DNA of 64,000 nt from a virus, in IMG/VR virus record IMGVR_UViG_3300012001_000006, positions 17,266 to 81,265 of that record; one strand, 5' to 3'. Position numbers and translations under genes: made by a program. The notes beneath the pieces are model-generated. The model was not told where the DNA came from. It worked only from the letters and a program-made list of their open reading frames with translations, and searched no databases. Shown in pieces: positions 1 to 7,180 of this stretch; within the stretch, counting starts at the first letter, position 1; every line of letters starts with the position of its first letter.

Positions 1-393
1 AATCTCCGCCTTGAACTCGTCCATGTCGATGTAGAAGTTGAGCGCTGGCGGCCCTTTCTTCGGTGCGGGGTTCGGCTCCGCTTCAGTCGCGGCTGCTGCT
101 ACCGTCGCCTTGTGATCAGCCTCGATCTGTTTGAGCTTCGCGGCCAACGCTTCCTTCTTGTCAGCTTCGGCTGCTGCCGCCTTCAACTGCTCGGCGGCCT
201 CGTCCGGCTCATCAGCCAGCGTCGGCTTAACGACCGGCTCCGGCTCTGGTGTTGGCTCCGGTTCGGGGTCAGGCACCACTACCGCCGCCACGATCGCCGG
301 CTTCACCACCATGTCTGCGGTTTCTGCGTCCAGTTCTGCCATCAGTGCGTCGAGTTCATCGTCGCCAATCAATACTTCTTTTGCTGCTGCCAT
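1..393 (-). CDS. Acidic Ala/Pro/Glu-rich phage protein, C-terminus cut off by the window edge
   Basis: An open frame runs from the ATG at 393 down to base 1, giving 131 codons, and leaves the window. A GGAG ribosome-binding site lies just upstream of the ATG. The product begins MAAAKEVLIGDDELDALM, continues through a Pro-Glu repeat region (PEPEPTPEPEP near residues 43-53) and an Ala/Lys/Glu stretch likely to be helical, and ends in the window with an ordered-looking segment that includes NFYIDMDEF. I do not recognise the family. It follows the polymerase gene and has its own promoter/operator element at 449-477. Confidence 0.75.
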   Translation of the reverse strand, partial: MAAAKEVLIGDDELDALMAELDAETADMVVKPAIVAAVVVPDPEPEPTPEPEPVVKPTLADEPDEAAEQLKAAAAEADKKEALAAKLKQIEADHKATVAAAATEAEPNPAPKKGPPALNFYIDMDEFKAEI

Positions 394-448
394 TTCGTTC
401 TCCCTGTTTGTGTACTTCAATCGATATGATGCTGCTTAATGCTTGGAT

Positions 449-477
449 TTGCTACTCAATACTGACTGACTTGTCAG
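449..477 (-). promoter_or_regulatory. Promoter with palindromic operator in the spacer
   Basis: On the minus strand, CTGACA, a 17-nt spacer and TAGCAA form a sigma70-like promoter. The spacer holds AGTCA-GTAT-TGAGT, a member of the recurring palindrome family. It overlaps the 3' end of the polymerase gene and faces the gene starting at 393. Confidence 0.5.
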
Positions 478-3400
478 CTCAAAATCTCACTAACTTTTTC
501 GAACACCGCCATCAACACCTCACCCTTCGTTGGATCGAACGTAATCTGCTGCGCGTTCAAGCCGCACACGATCGAGGCGTCGAGCTTCGGGTCGTAGATG
601 ACCTTGCCCGCCAACTCGGCCGTGCCGCCCTTCAACCCTGGCACGAAATGCTTGATTGCGGCCGAGCCAAGCGCGACGATGATTGCCGGCTTGATCAGTT
701 CAATCTCGCGCTCAAGGTACTTCGCGCAGCCATTGATCTGTGCGTTGGTCAGAAACTTCTCAGACTTTTTGGCCTTGACCAGCGTCGTGTAATAACCGTC
801 TGCCGGTAGCAGGCCCGCGTCTTTGATCGCTTGCTTGATGTAACCCGCAGCGTCGCCCTCCAACAGCTTGCCGACCTTCTCTTCCTGCCACGACGGACAG
901 TCCGAGACAACCATGAATTTGACCGTACTCTTCATCCTCACGGTCGGGTGTGGCTGATCGTGCAGGTCGCAGCCGGTGCAGGTTCGATAGTCCTGAACGA
1001 CGTGAATGATCTTGGCGCGCAAGAACTTCTCCGTCACGTCGGTCTGGCGATCTGCTTTCACCGAGTCCACGATCAGACCAGGCAGAAGCTCCATCTGGTC
1101 TTTGCGGCGGTCAGGGTGACGCGCAGCCTTCTCTGTCGAATCGATCGCCGCGTATGCGCCAACCAGCCCTAAGTTATCGACCACCCGCGCATTGACCTTG
1201 GAACCCTTTTGCGCTGCCGACGTTCTGAACTCCTCGATAGTATCGAAGCGACCCTTGACGGCACCCCATACCGGCTTGCCTTTTGCGTCAAAAGTCAGTT
1301 CCCGCGCAGCCTCGCGCAGTTCGACGATGCGCTTGGCGGCGTTGTCCGAGCAGCCTTTCATCTTCGAGAATGGCATCAGCAGGTGCTTGTTGTCCGGTAT
1401 CGTGAAATACTCGGTGGACTTGTTGATGTCAGGCGGCAGCAACTCGATGCCGTAGCCCCTGGCGTCATTGACCAAGCTCGTCAGTTTGTCGTCGCCAACC
1501 ACCGACAGACAAGCGGCGAAGTATTCAGCGGGATAGCGCACCCGCACCCACATCGTCCAATAGCTGATGACCGAGTATTCAACGGCGTGCGACTTGTTGA
1601 AGCCGTAACCGGCGAAGGCTTCGATCTTATCGAATAGCTCACCCGACTCGTATGCCGCCATGCCCGACTTGCTCAAGCACCCGTCGATCCATTGTTGACG
1701 CATCGACGCCATCTTGTCTTTGTCCTTCTTACCCATCGCCTTACGCAAGTGATCTGCTTCGGTGCGGGTAAAGCCGGCAAGGTCGACCGCCAGTTGCATG
1801 ACCTGTTCCTGGTACACGATGACGCTGTACGTTGGACTCAGCGACGCCTCCATGTTCGGATGCTCGTAATACGGCACCTTCGTACCCTGCTTGATCTGCA
1901 CGAAGTCAGCCATCAGGCCCGACTCCATTGGCCCTGGACGGTACAGTGCGGTCGCCGCGGTGATGTCCTCGAACGTCAGCAAGCCACCCATCGCGAGGTC
2001 GCGCAGCAACTTTTTCATGCCTGGCGATTCGAACTGAAACACGCCCGTCGTGTCGCCACGCCCGAACGATTCCATGATGTCGGTCTCTTCGAGCGGCAGA
2101 TCGATGTAGCTGAACGCGTAACCGTGCCGGTCTTTGATGTAGCGGCGGGCCAGCTCAAGCACATCGAGCGTGGACAGGCCCAAGATATCCATCTTGACCA
2201 GCCCGAAGTCCTCGACGACGCGCTTGTCCCAACAGACCACCGGCACGCCATCATCGCTCTCGCGGGTCTCGACAACGGCACGGTTGATCAGCGGCTCACC
2301 GGCGACCACGACACCTGCGGCGTGCTTACCGAACGAGCGCATGACCCCTTCCAGCTTCAGGGCGTGGCCCCAAATGTCTTCGTGCGTATTCTTGAACTTC
2401 TCCAGCTCCGGTACGGCTCTGGCTGCGTCGGTCAACGAGCAGGACTGACCGTGTTCTTTCGGCACCAGCTTGGTCGCCATCAGATCCAGGTTCGACAAGT
2501 CATGCACCCGACCGGCGTCACGCAGGGCAGATGCCGACGCCAACGTCGAGAAGTTGCTGATACCCGCTACGCGATCGGCGCCATACTTGCCCGCCAGATA
2601 GCCGACGACCATGTGGCGCTTCGAACTCATGAAGTCAAGATCGGCGTCAGGTAAGTCGAGGCGGTCAGGGTTGATGAACCGCTCGAACAGGAGGTTGAAG
2701 CGGATTGGATCGACATCGGTGATGCCGAGCAGGTACGCAACCAGTGAGCCGCCGACCGAACCGCGTCCAGGGCCGACGATGATTTCGTTCTGCTTGGCCC
2801 AGACGACCAGATCCTCAACCAGCAAGAAGTAGCCGGCGAATCCCATCTTTTTCAGGACGCTTAGTTCGAACGCCAGACGTGCGCGGTATGCTGGCAACTC
2901 TGTCGCGGTCGGCATGTGACCGAGTACCGGCTGCACGAAGCGGCGCTTCCAACCCTCGATGCATTTCTTACCGAGCGTTTCGAACTCGTTGACCGCCATG
3001 ACCGGCAGCGAGACGGGCATTTTCTTGAACTCGTACTCGCACAGGTTCGCCAGCTTTTCGATGCCGCCCATCGCTGTGCGCCACATCATTGGCTCGTTGA
3101 CGCCGTTCCATTGCTTGACGCGGGCCGCAGCGCCGGTGACTCGACGCGCCAGATCAATCGGCGGACGAAAGCCAAAATCCTTGACGTGCTGCTTGACGCG
3201 GAACGTGGTGGACATCTTCGATTGCGACGTGATGACACCGAGAACGTCCAAGGTGGACGCATCAGCGTCGTCGCGGTACAGGAATGGGTAAGTGGCGACT
3301 GTCGCATAGCCACCCTTCGCCGCCTCGATCGCTTTCGCATTCAGGGTGTCAAACAGCGGCGTGTCGATCGGCACCAGCTCCACGAAGGTCGGGAATTTCT

Positions 3401-3887
3401 CCGCCAGGTCTTCGAGAATCCCTTTTGCCTCTTTGTGGTGAAACAACCCGTTAAAGTCGCCGGTCGATACCGCAACGCCCTCCAGCCCCATTACGTCCTG
3501 CCAGCCGCAGCGCGAATGGTAATAGAAGTATTCCTTCGAGTTCGCTTTCGACAGCAGCTTCAACAAGGATGAAATGCCGGCGTCGTTGATGGCGTAGACC
3601 TTGATCGTCACCATCTGATTCGGCACTTCCTTGATGCCGCTTGCCTTCGCCGGCTTGTGATAGGTCGGGTCGTCATAGACGCGCAGCCGGCAGCCGATGA
3701 TCGACTTCAGGCCCGCCTTCTTGGCGCGGCTGGCGAAGTCAACCATGTTGTGAATGGACATCGAGTCGCACAGCGCGACCGATTCGTAGCCATGCTTTTT
3801 GGCCTCCTCAATTATGTGATCGACTTGCAGTAGTGATTGACCGATGGAAAAATCAGACATCACATTGAGCGCATGATTGATATTCAT
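474..3887 (-). CDS. DnaE-type DNA polymerase III alpha-like replicase with C-terminal UDG-like domain
   Basis: C-family replicative polymerase of 1137 aa that would synthesise phage DNA. The palm signature GPGRGS is at 372-377. The acidic pair D416/D418 lies in PDADLDF and the third acid D567 in VKMDILG, so the polymerase active site is intact. A helix-hairpin-helix region lies around 835-910. The N-terminal PHP domain (about 1-75) lacks the metal-binding His-x-His and the TDHG motif (CDSMS is there instead), so it should be inactive. In place of the usual OB and tau-binding C-terminus, residues 963-1137 resemble the family 4/5 uracil-DNA glycosylase fold: CTGC at 970-973, DCPSWQEE near 997-1003 and KPAIIVALGSAA near 1066-1077. 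The ATG overlaps the upstream HNH stop (ATGA). No separate proofreading exonuclease was recognised in the window. Confidence 0.9.
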   Translation of the reverse strand: MNINHALNVMSDFSIGQSLLQVDHIIEEAKKHGYESVALCDSMSIHNMVDFASRAKKAGLKSIIGCRLRVYDDPTYHKPAKASGIKEVPNQMVTIKVYAINDAGISSLLKLLSKANSKEYFYYHSRCGWQDVMGLEGVAVSTGDFNGLFHHKEAKGILEDLAEKFPTFVELVPIDTPLFDTLNAKAIEAAKGGYATVATYPFLYRDDADASTLDVLGVITSQSKMSTTFRVKQHVKDFGFRPPIDLARRVTGAAARVKQWNGVNEPMMWRTAMGGIEKLANLCEYEFKKMPVSLPVMAVNEFETLGKKCIEGWKRRFVQPVLGHMPTATELPAYRARLAFELSVLKKMGFAGYFLLVEDLVVWAKQNEIIVGPGRGSVGGSLVAYLLGITDVDPIRFNLLFERFINPDRLDLPDADLDFMSSKRHMVVGYLAGKYGADRVAGISNFSTLASASALRDAGRVHDLSNLDLMATKLVPKEHGQSCSLTDAARAVPELEKFKNTHEDIWGHALKLEGVMRSFGKHAAGVVVAGEPLINRAVVETRESDDGVPVVCWDKRVVEDFGLVKMDILGLSTLDVLELARRYIKDRHGYAFSYIDLPLEETDIMESFGRGDTTGVFQFESPGMKKLLRDLAMGGLLTFEDITAATALYRPGPMESGLMADFVQIKQGTKVPYYEHPNMEASLSPTYSVIVYQEQVMQLAVDLAGFTRTEADHLRKAMGKKDKDKMASMRQQWIDGCLSKSGMAAYESGELFDKIEAFAGYGFNKSHAVEYSVISYWTMWVRVRYPAEYFAACLSVVGDDKLTSLVNDARGYGIELLPPDINKSTEYFTIPDNKHLLMPFSKMKGCSDNAAKRIVELREAARELTFDAKGKPVWGAVKGRFDTIEEFRTSAAQKGSKVNARVVDNLGLVGAYAAIDSTEKAARHPDRRKDQMELLPGLIVDSVKADRQTDVTEKFLRAKIIHVVQDYRTCTGCDLHDQPHPTVRMKSTVKFMVVSDCPSWQEEKVGKLLEGDAAGYIKQAIKDAGLLPADGYYTTLVKAKKSEKFLTNAQINGCAKYLEREIELIKPAIIVALGSAAIKHFVPGLKGGTAELAGKVIYDPKLDASIVCGLNAQQITFDPTKGEVLMAVFEKVSEILS

Positions 3888-4369
3888 ATCGCAGAACTCC
3901 TTCTATTATTAGCCTGCTCTTTGTACGTAGCCCACTTGCAATTACCTGGCCCGTACCCTTTGTCGTTGTTTTCACGCTCGATCGTTAAGCCATCCGGCTG
4001 CTCACCCATATCGGCAAGAAAATTGTCAAATGTCGTCCAGCGTTCGCAAACAGTAATGCCGCGACCTCCGTAGTCCGCATATTTTGGATACTTAGGATTC
4101 CCGCAGCGTTGCCTCATATTTGTCCAGCAGATATGGGTTGGCGTGCGTGTCAATCCGTGCTTCTTCTTTGCTCGACTTACCATCTCCTTATTGACGCAGC
4201 CGCACGACGTAGTGTTGCCGCGACGAAGATTTGATCCGACCGCTGTGGCGATTCCACCGCAGTCACAAACGCACTTCCATTTGACATTGCCGCACTTCGC
4301 AGAATCGGCGCGCTCAACCACTGTCAAGCGTCCAAATCTTTGTCCCGTAATGTCTGATAGCGCGCTCAT
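3884..4369 (-). CDS. HNH-type homing endonuclease-like protein
   Basis: This 161-aa protein has two parts common in free-standing phage homing endonucleases. The N-terminal half carries zinc-ribbon-like pairs (CVCDC near 33-37 and SCGC near 55-58). The C-terminal half has the pattern YGGRGITVCERW followed by DGLTIERENNDKGYGPGNC, typical of HNH/AP2-type phage endonucleases. It starts at an ATG preceded by AAGGG and ends in an ATGA overlap with the polymerase start. That position, directly beside a replication gene, is classical for a mobile endonuclease. It is not inserted inside a gene here. Whether it is active cannot be told. Confidence 0.75.
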   Translation of the reverse strand: MSALSDITGQRFGRLTVVERADSAKCGNVKWKCVCDCGGIATAVGSNLRRGNTTSCGCVNKEMVSRAKKKHGLTRTPTHICWTNMRQRCGNPKYPKYADYGGRGITVCERWTTFDNFLADMGEQPDGLTIERENNDKGYGPGNCKWATYKEQANNRRSSAI

Positions 4370-4401
4370 TTTTTCCCTTCGTTAATTCAGTACGTATTAT
4401 T

Positions 4402-5115
4402 TCAACCGAGGGCAGGATTTAAAACAAACATTTCGCCCTGGCTCACCATGATTCCAAAGTAGAAAAGCAGCGACGACATCGCCACATGGGAGCCTGCGGT
4501 GTTGTCTGTCCAACCGAACTCAGCCACGAACCGCGCTTTCAGTGTCGCTTTCGTGAAGCCGCCATTCATGAGCAGGTCACACGCGACCCGCAGAAAAGCT
4601 GGCCCTGTCTCAGCGAACGGGTTGACGCCCTTCGCGAGTCCTTCGCGACATTCGGTGATCTTGTTCTGTCTGCACAATATGACTGCCTGATCGTACGTTT
4701 TCACGTTGCCGATTCTGGCGAGTGCCGCCTGGTGTTCGGCGCTGATTTCAAACGTCACCTGCTCCACCGTCGTCTTGCGCTTGACCGGCTGCGTGATCGC
4801 GGCCGGCTGCGTGATCGCGGGAGTCTTCGCCTTCTCAACCGCGGCGGCCGCCTTCGCGAACTTGACCGGCGGCACCGATGCCGCTTGCCTGATGCGGTCA
4901 GCTTCCGCCTTCGCTTGCGCTTGCTGTCTGGCCCGAACATGCTTCGCCAGGATGTCCTTGACGTTGATGGTCGACTGAATCGCCTCAAGCGTCTTCATCG
5001 ACTCTGCGTTGCACGCCTCAAACGCCACGCATCCCTGACAGACCTTGCTGTCCATGCTGAATACGCTGGCCGCGCCGAAGCAGCCTGGCGCCTGTGATCG
5101 CTGTAGTTCTGTCAT
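4402..5115 (-). CDS. Hypothetical protein with four N-terminal cysteines
   Basis: A 237-aa protein of unknown function. The N-terminus carries a Cys pattern C-x12-C-x2-C-x5-C (PGCFGAAS ... VCQGCVAFEAC, about residues 12-35), which could bind zinc or an iron-sulfur cluster. A Lys/Ala-rich linker, with two copies of PAITQP, leads to a C-terminal region of about 120 residues with winged-helix-like character (ATLKARFVAEFGWTDNTAGSH). Its start overlaps the stop of the sigma-like gene (ATGA), so the two are probably translationally coupled. A transcription-related role is possible from context only. Confidence 0.7.
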   Translation of the reverse strand: MTELQRSQAPGCFGAASVFSMDSKVCQGCVAFEACNAESMKTLEAIQSTINVKDILAKHVRARQQAQAKAEADRIRQAASVPPVKFAKAAAAVEKAKTPAITQPAAITQPVKRKTTVEQVTFEISAEHQAALARIGNVKTYDQAVILCRQNKITECREGLAKGVNPFAETGPAFLRVACDLLMNGGFTKATLKARFVAEFGWTDNTAGSHVAMSSLLFYFGIMVSQGEMFVLNPALG

Positions 5116-5879
5116 GCCATTGCCTTTCTTTCTTTGCGCAGGGCCGATTCGTACTTGCGGCGAATCGATGTCAGTTCCGAATCCACCTTCACGATGTCCG
5201 CATCGCTCAGATCGTCCGATATCAGCTTCAGGAACCGGCCAATGCTCTGCACCGTCACATCACCACCACAAGGCACCTCGTTCGTGCCAAGCACGTCATG
5301 GGACGCCTGACCCATCAATTCCTTCAGCAGCGCCTCTGGCGGGTCTTGCAGCCACTCCACGACCAGTTGCGACAGCGGCGACAGTCTGCGTAGCGCGACC
5401 TGCCGCTCTTGCGCTTCTTCCAGGATCTCTTCGGGTGTCGGTTCGTCCGACGCGATCCTCGCCTCGAAGCTCTCGCCGCCCTCCTCGCCCATCAGGGTCA
5501 GTTCCGAGAATCGCATCGGTTTCAAGCCATAGTTGTAGTCTGGTCGCGACTGCAATCCGGCCGCAGTCAGCGTCTTGTTTTCTTCCTTGCGGTCGGTGAT
5601 CTCCTGACGTTGGTGCCTGTTCAGGTTCTTGACGCCACTCATGACGCCAATCGTCTTTCGAAACTGCGAGAACGCCGCCATCGTGAAGTACGCCGAGAAT
5701 TTGATGCCCTTATCGGGATCGAAGCCGGCAGCGGCCTGCACGAACGCGACCGACGCTTCCTGAAACATATCGTCGTAGTCCATCGCAAGACCGACACCAT
5801 GCGCCCACCGCAAGCCAAACTTCGCTTGCATGTGGACGATGCCCTTGTGATCCTCGAACCGAATAGGTATCTGGTTCAT
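5112..5879 (-). CDS. Phage RNA polymerase sigma factor-like protein
   Basis: A 255-aa protein whose N-terminal half matches sigma70 region 2. The segment DYDDMFQEASVAFVQAAAGF followed by DPDKGIKFSAYF (about residues 34-65) mirrors the core-binding and -10-recognition helices of bacterial sigma factors (DLxQEGxxGLxxAxxxFDPxxGxxFSxYA). A clear region 4 is not visible; the C-terminal half is charged and helical. It is probably a divergent sigma that redirects host RNA polymerase to some phage promoters, as T4 gp55 does. The ATG lies two bases after the CobS-like stop and lacks a strong ribosome-binding site, so it is probably made by translational coupling. Confidence 0.75.
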   Translation of the reverse strand: MNQIPIRFEDHKGIVHMQAKFGLRWAHGVGLAMDYDDMFQEASVAFVQAAAGFDPDKGIKFSAYFTMAAFSQFRKTIGVMSGVKNLNRHQRQEITDRKEENKTLTAAGLQSRPDYNYGLKPMRFSELTLMGEEGGESFEARIASDEPTPEEILEEAQERQVALRRLSPLSQLVVEWLQDPPEALLKELMGQASHDVLGTNEVPCGGDVTVQSIGRFLKLISDDLSDADIVKVDSELTSIRRKYESALRKERKAMA

Positions 5880-5881
5880 GA

Positions 5882-7060
5882 TCAGCCAAAGATGCGCTGA
5901 GCAAGGCCGTCACAGACTTCACGGTCGATCCTGGACAGCTTGTTGATGAACGACAAGGTAAGACCCTGGCGGAACGACCCGCGCATCACGCCGATGGTGG
6001 ACGCGAAGATCAAGGTGCGTGGCGAAATCGTGTCGCTGATCTTGGCGCCGTCGTACGCTTGACGCACCAGACTGGCGAATTCGATCATCTTGTCGGCGTC
6101 TTCCTTCACCAGCTTGCAATGGTTCTGGAGAATCTGCGACTCTGCCTTCTTGTCCATATACTTCTTGTTGATGACCATGCCGAAGCGGTCGTAGTTGGCG
6201 CTGTTCTGAATCATGGTTCCCTGATACAGACCAGTTTCGTCGCCACTACCGTTCGTGTTACCGGTGCAGCAGAAGCGGAAGTTCGCATGTGGCTTGATGA
6301 TGCGCAGATGACGCGGCGCTTCCTTGATCACCAGCGACTTGCCTTCCAACACAGCCTGGTAATTCGCCAGCACTGACGGCAGACCGAAGTCGTATTCGTC
6401 GGCGATGTACGTCCAGCCGTTCATCATCGCCAAGGGAAGTGGCCCAAGCTCGAATTCGGTTTGACCGCCCTTGACCGTCCACTGACCGTTGATGTGGCTC
6501 TCTTCGGTGTTGACTGTGTGCTGAATGCGAATCGCAGGGCGGTTCGTCCGAGCGCAGATTTGCGACAGCAGTTCGGACTTGCCGGAACCTTTGTGGCCCC
6601 AGACGTAGCAGGGAATGTTGCGCTCGAAGGCGAGGATGACGTTCTTCAACTCGTCGATGTCATACACGTAGTTGTCGGACACGTCCGGCACCATGTCTTG
6701 CTGGTCGTGCGGCGACATCACCGAGATTGGAATTGGTTCACCGCGCGCAGACATTGCAGCCTTGACCTTGCCAAGCTCGAACACTTCATGAAGCATTTGC
6801 TTGACCATGTGGCCCTTCGGTATCAGCGTGGTCACGCTGGCGGCGGTGCCGGACATCTCCATCGTCGTACCGGAGGCTGCGGCAGCAGCGGCTTCGTCGC
6901 GCTTCTTGATCGCGGCGATTGCCGGATTCGACAGCAGAGGCGCGTCGGGAAACTTGGCGACGTACTCTTCGACCGTCATTTCCGGATGCATCTTCTGCAA
7001 GTGGAGTTTGATTGAATGCTCTTGCGCGCCGCACACTGCACAGGTAATTTTTCCGCTCAT
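5882..7060 (-). CDS. CobS-like AAA+ ATPase (MoxR group)
   Basis: A 392-aa AAA+ ATPase. The N-terminus has a C2H2 zinc finger (CAVCG ... HLQKMH). The ATPase core shows Walker A GHKGSGKSELL, Walker B WTYIADEYD and a sensor-type GNTNGSGDETG. This matches CobS-like proteins found in large phages. In bacteria CobS works with CobT and CobN to insert cobalt into a corrin ring. No CobN is present here, so cobaltochelatase activity is unlikely, and a MoxR/VWA-type remodelling machine is more plausible. The start at 7060 was chosen for its GGAG site seven bases upstream. It is downstream of the CobT-like gene, with a promoter and two operators between them. Confidence 0.85.
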   Translation of the reverse strand: MSGKITCAVCGAQEHSIKLHLQKMHPEMTVEEYVAKFPDAPLLSNPAIAAIKKRDEAAAAAASGTTMEMSGTAASVTTLIPKGHMVKQMLHEVFELGKVKAAMSARGEPIPISVMSPHDQQDMVPDVSDNYVYDIDELKNVILAFERNIPCYVWGHKGSGKSELLSQICARTNRPAIRIQHTVNTEESHINGQWTVKGGQTEFELGPLPLAMMNGWTYIADEYDFGLPSVLANYQAVLEGKSLVIKEAPRHLRIIKPHANFRFCCTGNTNGSGDETGLYQGTMIQNSANYDRFGMVINKKYMDKKAESQILQNHCKLVKEDADKMIEFASLVRQAYDGAKISDTISPRTLIFASTIGVMRGSFRQGLTLSFINKLSRIDREVCDGLAQRIFG

Positions 7061-7118
7061 TGTTCTCTCCAATGGTCATACGACCGTAAGTAAATAATTT
7101 GTTTTCGCAACAGAACCA

Positions 7119-7161
7119 ATGTTACTCACTATTGACTGGATTCGCAAGTCAGTAGTGACTT
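7119..7161 (-). promoter_or_regulatory. Promoter with two palindromic operators
   Basis: Minus strand TTGCGA, 17 nt, TAACAT. One palindrome (AAGTCACTACTGACTT, 7146-7161) overlaps the -35 box. A second (AGTCAATAGTGAGT, 7124-7137) fills the spacer. It would drive the CobS-like and sigma-like genes. The 40-bp block 7138-7177 is nearly duplicated at 19862-19901. Confidence 0.6.
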
Positions 7162-7180
7162 ATCCTGTCAGGTTGCCTAA

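Noticed and set aside
1692-2654. A 320-codon plus-strand frame antisense to the polymerase.
   Set aside because: It lies wholly inside the polymerase gene, whose motifs are intact. The GC-rich codon bias produces many such antisense frames.
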